NCBI GenBank assembly: GCA_023421795.1
Contig: JAEZSO010000001.1
Location: 327,298 to 391,297, forward strand
From: Cyanobacteria bacterium OH_PDB_230
Lineage (GTDB): Bacteria > Cyanobacteriota > Vampirovibrionia > Gastranaerophilales > Gastranaerophilaceae
Length of the DNA: 64,000 nt
Direction of reading: 5' to 3'
Every line of letters starts with the position of its first letter. Position 1 is the stretch's first letter. This document shows positions 26,350 through 34,082 of the stretch, one piece after another. Made by a program: the position numbers and the translations under genes. The notes beneath the pieces are model-generated. The model saw only the letters and a program-made list of their open reading frames with translations, searched no databases and was not told the DNA's origin.

Positions 26350-27093
26350 TCAGTTGTTTATAGATTTTAATAAGGATCGAAAATGTGGATATTCGACGAT
26401 ATATTCCCAATTCTCGGCACTTACCGAAGCTTTTGCTTTAAGTTTTTTACCATTATCATATTCTGCTAAATTTATTATCTCATCAGCAAATTTTTGAAAT
26501 TTTGAATAAATATACTTTTTATAAATTGCTTCTTCTTTTTTTATGACTCTTTTATATGGTGATATACTCAATGGAATTAGTATTGAACAGTCTTTTTCTG
26601 TAGCAATTAACTTTATTCTTTTAAAGAAGTCCTCAATATCAAAATCCGCTACATTTAATTTTGCTTTTTCTATACCTTTTATGATTACCAGGTCGACATC
26701 TTCTTGAAGTAAAAGTTTTATTCGAAGCTCTTCCAAAGACGAAATATTGTCAATTAAAGAAAAATCCTTTTCTTCTAACCAACTTATCAATGCCTTAACT
26801 TTGCTGAATTTTAATAATTCTAAACTGTAATGCCTATGATTATCAAATTCATACTTTGGAAATTGTCCAATATCCTGTAAATAAAAATCTTCAGGATGAT
26901 AAATGTATATTAAATCTAATAAGGTTTTTTCATTACCATCCTGATCAAAATTAACAACAGCTACTTTTTTATCTCGCAACAAATATGAAGCAATAACAGT
27001 TGCAACATAATTGTCAATGTTAATAAAGGTGTCAGAGGTTAACCCAATAACCTTAGCTTTCTGGTATTTATGATTTTTCACTTCTAAATTCAT
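26350..27093 (-). CDS. DnaB/RecA-like protein lacking a P-loop (short paralogue)
   Basis: 247 residues. It aligns with the N-terminal part of the 414-residue neighbour: AKVIGLTSDTFINIDNYVATV replaces Walker A without the lysine-threonine, KVAVVNFDQDGNEKTLLDL parallels ISILNLAQNGN, EDFYLQD parallels EDFYLED, DFSLIDNISSLEEL parallels KLIDNIYSFKHL, and DVDLVIIKGIE is the Walker B strand. It stops after the RecA-like core, with no long C-terminal extension. Tandem degenerate copies suggest a heterodimer or heterofilament. No known family recognised. Confidence 0.55.
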   Translation of the reverse strand: MNLEVKNHKYQKAKVIGLTSDTFINIDNYVATVIASYLLRDKKVAVVNFDQDGNEKTLLDLIYIYHPEDFYLQDIGQFPKYEFDNHRHYSLELLKFSKVKALISWLEEKDFSLIDNISSLEELRIKLLLQEDVDLVIIKGIEKAKLNVADFDIEDFFKRIKLIATEKDCSILIPLSISPYKRVIKKEEAIYKKYIYSKFQKFADEIINLAEYDNGKKLKAKASVSAENWEYIVEYPHFRSLLKSINN

Positions 27094-27132
27094 TGTTTGA
27101 CACCTTATAGTTATTATCTATTTATTAGAAAT

Positions 27133-28512
27133 CTAATATTTGCAACTTTCGAATACATGTTCTTTTAGTATTTGTTGAATTTTTTTAATACTTTCTTTAT
27201 ATCCTATCGAGTTAAATACTTTTTCATTCAAGCAAGTTTCGATTTGTTGTTTGCGATCATTATCTTCATCATTGAGAAGTTCATCATACTCTTTTGACTT
27301 AAATAAAGGATCACTGTATAAAACAATCCAATCTTTGACCTGCCTGTGTTTTGGGAAATTATTTATTAATTTATTATTTATCGAATTACTTTTATAACCA
27401 CTTACTATTTGGAAAGTCACTTCATTTCCACGATTGGTAATTTCCAAGAAGATTCCGTATTTTTTTTCATTTTTTGTTTTTTTTGTTGACCATGCATTGT
27501 TGTTATCGCTAGTTTGTAAACTGCTAGATAGTTCTTGTAATAATAAATCTTTAGGTAAGAATCTTATAACTGTTTTACTGGAATATGGTGAAATTTCAAT
27601 ATTGTTTTTGTCTTTATTTGTATCTAAATTCTCAGCTATATCCACTAATAATTTTGTTTCAGCAGGAATAAATTCATCAATTATTTTTTTTAATAATTCA
27701 TTTTGATTATTCATAAGCTCTATTATTTCTTTATTACCTCCTTTTTTATTTTTTATAAGATTTATAATTTCTTTATGTTTATCACAAACTTCTCTTATTT
27801 CATCTAGCGAAGTATTCTGCCCTAATAAGTCCGTTTCGATAACTCTTTTGTAGTTTTCAATAAATCCCATCAAGTAGGGAGATAAACTTGTTTGTTTATA
27901 TGTGAGTATTTTATTAATCATTTCTAAAATTTGTTGGTAACCAACACATATGTATTTTTCTTCGTGGTCTCCTTGAACGAGTGGACAATCTCCCTCGGGT
28001 GTTAGATATATATATTTTTTTATGTATTCTTTTTCGCTATATTTGCCTTCAATATCCTCATAATATTTATCTAATTGATTATGATGATTATGAGTGCGAG
28101 TTTTATTTTCGATGACACAAACAATACCTTTATCTTTATGCTTGTCGTTATTTATGATTAGAATGTCAATTCTGCCGGTTTTGTCATTGCTGTCTGTTGT
28201 TATTTCTGTTGAGATTGCACTATTGTAAAAATGCGAAAACCTGATATCCGTGACAGATAGTTCCGGACTTTCATTTTTTTTAAGATCATAATATTTCGTA
28301 GAAAATATTTCTTCAAAAAATAATTTCAAGAAAGCATCACCGAAATTGTGATTTTCGTTTGGATCCAATAACCAAGCTAAAACTTTTGAATGTAATTCTT
28401 CTTTTGTTCCTTTTGTTAGGATTTTAATTGGATTAAACGTTCGAAGATCGTTTTCAATTTTGATAATATTTTCATCTTTTAAAAAATTTTCTATTAGTTT
28501 TAATTCCTTCAT
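27133..28512 (-). CDS. PD-(D/E)XK nuclease superfamily protein (PDDEXK_4 type)
   Basis: 459 residues; GGGGAAG precedes the ATG. The N-terminus has the family's typical ELHSKVLAWLLDPNENHNFG. The nuclease core is in TGRIDILIINND, then CVIENKTRTHNHHNQL, giving the D and E-x-K catalytic residues around positions 130-165. The C-terminal half has a beta-rich region (KKYGIFLEITNRGNEVTFQI) that may bind a target or partner. Homologues of this family occur in defence islands. It begins 19 nt after the dGTPase gene stop, so the two are co-transcribed. Confidence 0.78.
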   Translation of the reverse strand: MKELKLIENFLKDENIIKIENDLRTFNPIKILTKGTKEELHSKVLAWLLDPNENHNFGDAFLKLFFEEIFSTKYYDLKKNESPELSVTDIRFSHFYNSAISTEITTDSNDKTGRIDILIINNDKHKDKGIVCVIENKTRTHNHHNQLDKYYEDIEGKYSEKEYIKKYIYLTPEGDCPLVQGDHEEKYICVGYQQILEMINKILTYKQTSLSPYLMGFIENYKRVIETDLLGQNTSLDEIREVCDKHKEIINLIKNKKGGNKEIIELMNNQNELLKKIIDEFIPAETKLLVDIAENLDTNKDKNNIEISPYSSKTVIRFLPKDLLLQELSSSLQTSDNNNAWSTKKTKNEKKYGIFLEITNRGNEVTFQIVSGYKSNSINNKLINNFPKHRQVKDWIVLYSDPLFKSKEYDELLNDEDNDRKQQIETCLNEKVFNSIGYKESIKKIQQILKEHVFESCKY

Positions 28513-28531
28513 TTCTTCCCCTTTAGACTGT

Positions 28532-29785
28532 TTATACCTTTAAATACGCTATTTCACCATAAACTTTCAATGCAAAATTATCTGTCATTCCTGAAATATA
28601 ATCGATAATTGCTTGTTGATAATCTCGTTCATTACTTATGTCATATACGATTTTGTTGTTGTATTTTAAATGAGCCCTTTGTTCCTCATCAATATTTGAA
28701 TATTTGATTAACCAAGACTCAAAACACTCTATTAATTGAGGATAGTATCTCTTATCTGCCTGCATTGAGGTTATAGTTTTCTCAGCAGCATAATAACTAT
28801 TTAGAACATAAAATATTGTGTTTAATGCTAATTTTGCTTGCGCCCTGAAAGGATCAAGTTTTGGATGTCGATAAATATTTTTATAATTAAAATCTTTTAC
28901 TGCTTTAATTATCTCGAAGTATTGATGCGAGAATGTAAGCCCATTTTCAGGGTTGGAATTTTTACAAAGATCTATTATTAATTCATGAATTAACGCTGAA
29001 GTATTTATGTCAGATAATCTAGTATTTGGGAAAATATTTTGGATTATAGATTCTAATTCATCAGTTTGGGTCCCAGTTAATATTTTATATTTCAATGCAT
29101 CTTCAATATCTCTGCCTAAGTACGCTATTTTATCTGATATTTTTACAACACAGCCTTCATAAGTATAAGCATTGTATTCACTTGCCTTTTGAATAGTTTC
29201 AAGATCAATAAACTTATCCCTTGGTTTTAAGCCATTTTCATCGACTTCACCGCAGTGGCACACTATACCGTCTCTTACAGCATAGGTTAAGTTCATATTG
29301 GTTTCGTATCCATTGAAGTCAGGTAAAGTTTCGATTTTGTCTATAAACCTTAAGCTATTTCCTTCGTGCCAAAACGTTGCAGAAAGATTGTTTTCGCTCA
29401 TTATATTTTTTAATATTACTTCTCCCTCATGCCCAAAAGGTGCATGCCCAAGATCATGTCCAAGTGCAATTGCACTTACCAACTCGCTATTCAGTCCCAT
29501 AAAAGAAGCTATTGTGTTAGAAATAGACGATACATGATTAACGTGTTCAATCCTAGTGCAAATGTGATCATCAGAAGTATTGAAAAATACTTGTGTTTTA
29601 TGTTTTAGCCTTCTATAAGCCATTGAATGCAATATTCGGTTTGTATCCCTACTAAATTCTGTCCTTATTTCATCGGGTTTCGGTGGCATAGTATCCATTC
29701 TTGATATAGAATTCTGCCATCTCTTCGAACCTGATTTGCTTGAATAATCTTTAAATAATTCTCTTTGTTCAATAGTAGTTTTCAT
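28532..29785 (-). CDS. dgt: dGTPase-like HD-domain dNTP triphosphohydrolase
   Basis: 417 residues from the ATG at 29785, which has AAGGA 5 nt upstream; a GTG 27 nt further up is less likely. The HD core is clear: RLKHKTQVF, RIEHVNHVSSISNTIA, the paired metal site ALGHDLGHAPFGHEGE, and a later conserved YLGRDIEDAL. These enzymes split dNTPs into nucleoside and triphosphate; related HD proteins deplete dNTPs in phage-infected cells. It heads the six-gene operon and has a recognisable promoter overlapping dyad site E. Chromosomal housekeeping dgt is the alternative, but the operon context argues for a defence role. Confidence 0.85.
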   Translation of the reverse strand: MKTTIEQRELFKDYSSKSGSKRWQNSISRMDTMPPKPDEIRTEFSRDTNRILHSMAYRRLKHKTQVFFNTSDDHICTRIEHVNHVSSISNTIASFMGLNSELVSAIALGHDLGHAPFGHEGEVILKNIMSENNLSATFWHEGNSLRFIDKIETLPDFNGYETNMNLTYAVRDGIVCHCGEVDENGLKPRDKFIDLETIQKASEYNAYTYEGCVVKISDKIAYLGRDIEDALKYKILTGTQTDELESIIQNIFPNTRLSDINTSALIHELIIDLCKNSNPENGLTFSHQYFEIIKAVKDFNYKNIYRHPKLDPFRAQAKLALNTIFYVLNSYYAAEKTITSMQADKRYYPQLIECFESWLIKYSNIDEEQRAHLKYNNKIVYDISNERDYQQAIIDYISGMTDNFALKVYGEIAYLKV

Positions 29786-29830
29786 AAATCCTTCAATCTT
29801 ATTTTTATCCACTTTTGGTTATGATAACAC

Positions 29831-29858
29831 ATATTATCTTAAACCATAAATGCGTCAA
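29831..29858 (-). promoter_or_regulatory. Promoter of dGTPase operon
   Basis: Minus strand TTGACG (29858-29853), 16-nt spacer, TAATAT (29836-29831). The -35 hexamer contains one arm of dyad site E, so a bound regulator would block RNA polymerase. Confidence 0.6.
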
Positions 29859-29866
29859 TATTGGAC
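29854..29866. promoter_or_regulatory. Island dyad, site E (dGTPase operon operator)
   Basis: GTCAATATTGGAC, exact GTCA-N5-GGAC, overlapping the -35 box of the dGTPase promoter. Confidence 0.6.
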
Positions 29867-29990
29867 ATACAAATCTTTTATTCTATAATTTATGCTACTC
29901 TTTTGTGTATAGATCACTTGCAACTAAAGATTTGTCAAGTTACCTTGTCTATGTTTAACAATGAATTTTTAATATATTTCTATATTATTT

Positions 29991-30004
29991 GTAATATATA
30001 TTAC
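29991..30004. promoter_or_regulatory. 14-bp perfect palindrome upstream of XRE gene
   Basis: GTAATATATATTAC is self-complementary and lies 89 nt before the XRE start. It is a candidate operator for that regulator, although such AT-only palindromes can arise by chance here. Confidence 0.35.
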
Positions 30005-30093
30005 CTTAAATATGGATTAAATAGAAATTTACCAATTTTCCACATTGTTTTAAGCAATCTCTTTATAACCTAAAGTTGTAAAGAGGAAAAAAT

Positions 30094-30411
30094 ATGTCTA
30101 TAAAATTACAACTAGGATTAAGAATAAAAGAATTGAGAAAGAAGGCCGGACTTACTCAAGCTAAACTTGCTGAACTTGTTTCTGTTGATGCGAAACATCA
30201 AAGTTGTATAGAAAACGGTAAAAACTTTCCCTCAGCAGATTTGATTGAAAAATATGCAAAAGCATTTGGTATAGAATCTTCTGAATTGTTGATTCTTTCT
30301 CATAATAAAAAACGTAATACTTTAATAAAAGAAATTACAGAGCTATTAAAATCGGCTACTGATGAGGAAGTTCAGCTAGCTTATAGAGTTTTGATGGATA
30401 TTTTAAAGTAA
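30094..30411 (+). CDS. XRE-family helix-turn-helix regulator
   Basis: 105 residues. Residues ~5-65 form a Cro/CI-type HTH: LGLRIKELRKKAGLTQAKLAELV, then SCIENGKNFPSADLIEKYAKAFGI. The C-terminal 40 residues are helical. GAGG precedes the start. It is transcribed divergently from the dGTPase operon and upstream of the recombinase pair, with a terminator after it, so it is a separate unit. It could control element excision or its own expression through the upstream palindrome. Confidence 0.85.
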   Translation: MSIKLQLGLRIKELRKKAGLTQAKLAELVSVDAKHQSCIENGKNFPSADLIEKYAKAFGIESSELLILSHNKKRNTLIKEITELLKSATDEEVQLAYRVLMDILK

Positions 30412-30430
30412 ACTTAAAAATCTTTTACAT

Positions 30431-30463
30431 TCCTGATTAATCGTTTAATCAGGATAATTTTTG
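30431..30463 (+). terminator. Terminator after XRE gene
   Basis: TCCTGATTAA (30431-30440) pairs perfectly with TTAATCAGGA (30445-30454) around TCGT, followed by TAATTTTTG. Confidence 0.65.
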
Positions 30464-30530
30464 TGTCCAATAGCTTGATCTTATCTATGGAAAGAGTGAC
30501 TAATGTTATGACACATTAAGGACTATAGTT

Positions 30531-30947
30531 ATGAATAATATCGAATCGTTAAAAAAGTTATCTACAAAAGAACTTAGAGTATTGTGGGAAAAGTTTTTTA
30601 AATCCGAATTTCCGGATTATCTTCACCATTCGTATCTTATAAAACATATTGCCTGGCAACAAAAATATGGAGGACTGAACGCTTCAACTCAAAAGCAACT
30701 TGATAAATTAGTTGAACAATATGTAAAGAATAAAACCCTTGCATCAGCGGACATTAAAAAATCCAAGCAGTTTATCATATCTCAAGGTACAAAATTACTT
30801 CGTGAATTCAAAGGGGAAAAACACGAAGTCCTTGCTCTTGAAAAAGGATTTAGCTACAAGGGGCAATATTACAAAAGCTTATCTGCAATCGCAAATGAAA
30901 TAACAGGCACACGCTGGAATGGCAAAAAATTCTTTGGAGTTGCATAG
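30531..30947 (+). CDS. DUF2924 protein, recombinase partner
   Basis: 138 residues; AAGGA 8 nt upstream of the ATG. The family pattern is visible: LSTKELRVLWEKFFKSE, HHSYLIKHIAWQQKYGGL, then the C-terminal GTKLLREFKGEKHEV, GFSYKGQYYKSLSAIANEITGTRWNG. The C-terminal half contains a small beta-rich domain ending WNGKKFFG. DUF2924 genes are regularly found directly before large serine recombinases, as here where the recombinase starts at the next base. A role as accessory or directionality factor is commonly guessed but not established. Confidence 0.8.
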   Translation: MNNIESLKKLSTKELRVLWEKFFKSEFPDYLHHSYLIKHIAWQQKYGGLNASTQKQLDKLVEQYVKNKTLASADIKKSKQFIISQGTKLLREFKGEKHEVLALEKGFSYKGQYYKSLSAIANEITGTRWNGKKFFGVA

Positions 30948-32573
30948 ATGAAAGAAAATATTAGAAAAATAATCAAATGTGCTGTATACACAAGAAAATC
31001 AACAGAAGATGGACTGGAGCAAGATTTTAACTCACTTGATGCCCAACGAGAAGCCTGTGAAGCTTACATAAAATCACAAAAGAATGAAGGCTGGATGCTA
31101 GTTGAAAAACAATACAATGATGGCGGCTACTCCGGAGGTACACTTGAAAGACCAGCTATCAAAGCTCTGTTCAGTGATATTGAAGCGGGAGAGATTGATA
31201 TTATCGTTGTTTATAAAGTTGACCGGTTAACGCGTTCTTTAATGGATTTCGCTAAAATTGTTGAACTATTTGACAAAAATAATGCCAGTTTCGTCTCAGT
31301 TACCCAATCATTTAACACCACAACAAGTATGGGTCGTCTTACCTTAAATATGCTTCTATCGTTTGCTCAATTCGAAAGAGAGGTAACTGGAGAAAGAATT
31401 AGAGACAAAATCGCGGCATCAAAGAAGCGAGGAATGTGGATGGGGGGATGCGTTCCGATCGGATATCATAGAGTTGACAAAAAGCTTGTTGTTGAAGAGA
31501 ATAGCTGCAAAATCGTTAAGCTGATTTTTAAAAAATATCTTGAGCTAAAAAGCGTTCACAAGTTAAAGAACTATCTTGATGAAACTGGTGTCAAAACTCG
31601 CTCAAACAAAATTTTTTCTAAAGGCCAACTTTATCATATGCTTTCCAATAAAGTTTATATAGGAAAAATCATTCATAAAGAATATATTTATGACGGCGAA
31701 CATGAATTAATAATTGACGATGATACTTTTGATGAGGTTCAAAAACAATTATTAAGGAATCGCTCTGATTCAAATTGCAATACTAAATCAGCATCAAATT
31801 CTTTATTGGTCGGGAAAATTTATGACGACAAAAACAACAGAATGACCACTAGCCACAGTAACACTAGGAAACGGAAATATCGTTATTATGTTAGTATGGC
31901 GGTACAAAAGCTTAAAAAAGGACAGGAAGGAAGTTTGTCTAAGATCTCTGCGGGAGAGATTGAAAAATTTGTTGTCAACACGATAAAAGAATTTTTATTA
32001 GACAAAACGGAAATACAAAAATACATAACTGATTTTGACATCGCAAAGCAACAGTCAATTTTAAATGCAATCAAAGAAATCGATGATTTTTATAATCCAA
32101 AATTAATAAGGGGCATTTTAAGCAAAGTCGTTGTCTCTAAAGAACTTGTTGAAATTACTCTTTGTGAAAAAAGATTGGTTAAAGTACTTGAAAATCTTGT
32201 ACTAAATAAAGATTTGATCATTGAATCAAAAGAAGAGACAAATTATCCGATAGTTCTACATGAAAAAGTTAAAATACTACAGCCATCAAGAACTGGTAAT
32301 ATTTTAATCATAAATGCAAATGAAAAAGTTGATACAACTCCAAATCCATTTTTAGTGAGAGCCATAGTAAAAAGCCATTACTGGAACAAACTATTTCTAG
32401 ATGGTACAGTGAAAAATGTAGCAGATATACTAAAACTTGAAGGACTAAACGATAAATCATATGCCAGAGATATTTTACGATTAAAGTTTTTCCCACCTAG
32501 CTTAACAGAACAAATTCTAAACGGAACTCAACCAACAGATTTGACAGTTAAAAAATTATTTACAAGTTCTTAA
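30948..32573 (+). CDS. Large serine recombinase (site-specific integrase)
   Basis: 541 residues. The catalytic resolvase domain (~8-160) has the nucleophile Ser18 in YTRKSTEDG, FNSLDAQREACEAYI, YKVDRLTRSLMDF and SFAQFEREVTGERIRDK. The Recombinase DNA-binding domain (~165-275) has GYHRVDKKLVV and a VYIGKIIHKE strand. The C-terminal part is long; a canonical four-Cys zinc ribbon is not evident. These enzymes insert and excise islands at short att sites with a 2-bp core. It lies in the middle of the island rather than at an edge. Its 3' end overlaps the convergent exonuclease gene by 18 bp. Confidence 0.9.
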   Translation: MKENIRKIIKCAVYTRKSTEDGLEQDFNSLDAQREACEAYIKSQKNEGWMLVEKQYNDGGYSGGTLERPAIKALFSDIEAGEIDIIVVYKVDRLTRSLMDFAKIVELFDKNNASFVSVTQSFNTTTSMGRLTLNMLLSFAQFEREVTGERIRDKIAASKKRGMWMGGCVPIGYHRVDKKLVVEENSCKIVKLIFKKYLELKSVHKLKNYLDETGVKTRSNKIFSKGQLYHMLSNKVYIGKIIHKEYIYDGEHELIIDDDTFDEVQKQLLRNRSDSNCNTKSASNSLLVGKIYDDKNNRMTTSHSNTRKRKYRYYVSMAVQKLKKGQEGSLSKISAGEIEKFVVNTIKEFLLDKTEIQKYITDFDIAKQQSILNAIKEIDDFYNPKLIRGILSKVVVSKELVEITLCEKRLVKVLENLVLNKDLIIESKEETNYPIVLHEKVKILQPSRTGNILIINANEKVDTTPNPFLVRAIVKSHYWNKLFLDGTVKNVADILKLEGLNDKSYARDILRLKFFPPSLTEQILNGTQPTDLTVKKLFTSS

Positions 32574-33137
32574 ATAACATTCAAATAATATTTTACAATC
32601 TTTTAAAGCTCTATGCACTCCTAAGCTGTTTACTCCTAAATAATCTGCGATCGTTACTAGTTTGTAATTATTTAATGTCAATTTACTTTTTGCAATGGAT
32701 AAAAAGTCAACATAATCATTACAAAAATTTTTATCATATATTTGTAAGCAATAATCATAAATAAAATTAATATCAAAATTAATATTATGACCAAATAAAA
32801 CATCATCACCAACAAAATTCAGAAACGCATTTAATACAATTTCCAAATCGGGTGCCATTTTAACCATTTCATTTGTAATATTTGTTGTTGAGATGATAAA
32901 AGGGGGCATTTGAATGTGAGGATTAACCAGAGTAGAGAACTCTTCGACAATTTTATTGTTGCGTATTCTTAGAGATGCTAGCTCAATGATGGCATCATTT
33001 TGTGAATCAAATCCCGTTGTTTCAATATCTATTATACAAAATTCCGAGGGCAATACCTTTAAATGGCTTCCTTTGCGTCTTTCTTGAGTTTTCTTTTTAG
33101 TATCTAATGTATAGCCACCACTTAATTTTATTTCCAT
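32556..33137 (-). CDS. DEDDh 3'-5' exonuclease (DnaQ-like)
   Basis: 193 residues. ExoI DIETTG is in FCIIDIETTGFDSQ (~residues 34-47), ExoII in LFGHNINFDINFIYDY, and ExoIII in LGVHRALKDCKI, giving the full DEDDh set. It lacks polymerase or BRCT parts and so is a stand-alone proofreading-type nuclease acting on single-stranded 3' ends or RNA. It overlaps the SWIM gene upstream by 10 nt, so the two are translationally coupled, and it converges on the recombinase gene. Defence or repair roles are both plausible. Confidence 0.87.
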   Translation of the reverse strand: MEIKLSGGYTLDTKKKTQERRKGSHLKVLPSEFCIIDIETTGFDSQNDAIIELASLRIRNNKIVEEFSTLVNPHIQMPPFIISTTNITNEMVKMAPDLEIVLNAFLNFVGDDVLFGHNINFDINFIYDYCLQIYDKNFCNDYVDFLSIAKSKLTLNNYKLVTIADYLGVNSLGVHRALKDCKILFECYLRTCK

Positions 33138-33772
33138 TCAGCAGCTTCCTCTTTTTTATTTCTTTCTTTCTGAACAATAGATAATCCTAAAGATTTCAAA
33201 AGAGATCCGAATTTTTCAATATCCGGTTCTGATAAATATTTACCTAAAACAACTTTATATTCATCAATATTATTTGATGGAATATGATACAAAGTTAAAT
33301 CCATACCCCACAAAGCATCCATATATTTTTTGTAATCCGGTTCAGATAATAGAATTTCTATTTCAGCTCTTAATCTTTCATGGGCTATAGTTTTGATATG
33401 ATATTGAGGTTCACTATCAATATGCTGCAGATTTTTAGTGGCAATACCTGATATTGTTGCATCTAAGTAAATAATTTGAGCACTTAATTCTTTTACAAGT
33501 TCCTTTTTCTCTTTTGAATCAAGAGATTTGTCATTTTTTATTTTAATTAATTCGCTTAGTTTGCCATATAATTTCGGTGCTTTATCATCGATAAGTTCAA
33601 AATTGTCTTTTAAAGTTGTTATAATATGTTTGCATAGCTGCTTTCTTCCTCCGGCTGGGCAAGTACAAGCAACACAATTTGTAAAAAATAATACATCATA
33701 AACATTATCAGATGAAGTGCTTTCGATTTGTTTTTGTAAAATTAATACTTCAGGAATTAATTTTTGATCCAT
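33128..33772 (-). CDS. SWIM zinc-finger protein
   Basis: 214 residues. Near residues 25-50 the sequence FTNCVACTCPAGGRKQLCKHII gives the C-x-C...C-x-H arrangement of a SWIM finger, which binds nucleic acid or protein. The rest is helical and acidic with no motif I know, though YKKYMDALWGMDLTL is distinctive. SWIM domains often accompany SNF2 helicases and restriction-like systems. Here the partner is a DEDDh exonuclease read from overlapping codons, so the finger may guide it. Confidence 0.68.
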   Translation of the reverse strand: MDQKLIPEVLILQKQIESTSSDNVYDVLFFTNCVACTCPAGGRKQLCKHIITTLKDNFELIDDKAPKLYGKLSELIKIKNDKSLDSKEKKELVKELSAQIIYLDATISGIATKNLQHIDSEPQYHIKTIAHERLRAEIEILLSEPDYKKYMDALWGMDLTLYHIPSNNIDEYKVVLGKYLSEPDIEKFGSLLKSLGLSIVQKERNKKEEAAEWK

Positions 33773-34082
33773 TTTTATACCCCTTTTATTTTTAACATAT
33801 TCGTTGTGATTTCGTTTTCAGCTTGCTACCTAATGAAATACTACACAATGATAAAGGTTTTAGCATCAGAGCGTGATTTTAAATTAGCCTCTAAATATTA
33901 TTTTACCTTTAAAAATTTCCATTTGTGTAAATTTTTATATATTATTGAGTTTATTATGGACAAATATCTTTGATTTTAAAGAACGTGAGTAATAAACTGG
34001 ATAATGTAAATTGTAAAGCAATATTTTTTATTAGTTATAAGAAAATACGTTACACAATTAATAAAGAAAATAGGACTATAAG
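33773..34082 (+). promoter_or_regulatory. Shango upstream region with likely promoter
   Basis: About 310 nt without a supported gene. TTGTAA (34011-34016), an 18-nt spacer and TTATAA (34035-34040) could drive sngA. GTTTATTATGGAC at 33949-33961 resembles the island dyad with a degenerate left half. Confidence 0.35.

Noticed and set aside
15541..32573. Intact prophage
   Set aside because: No terminase, portal, capsid, tail or lysis genes; only ParB-methyltransferase and DUF5681 remain.
33764..33973. 69-codon frame in the Shango upstream region
   Set aside because: Starts inside the SWIM gene on the other strand and lacks a ribosome site.
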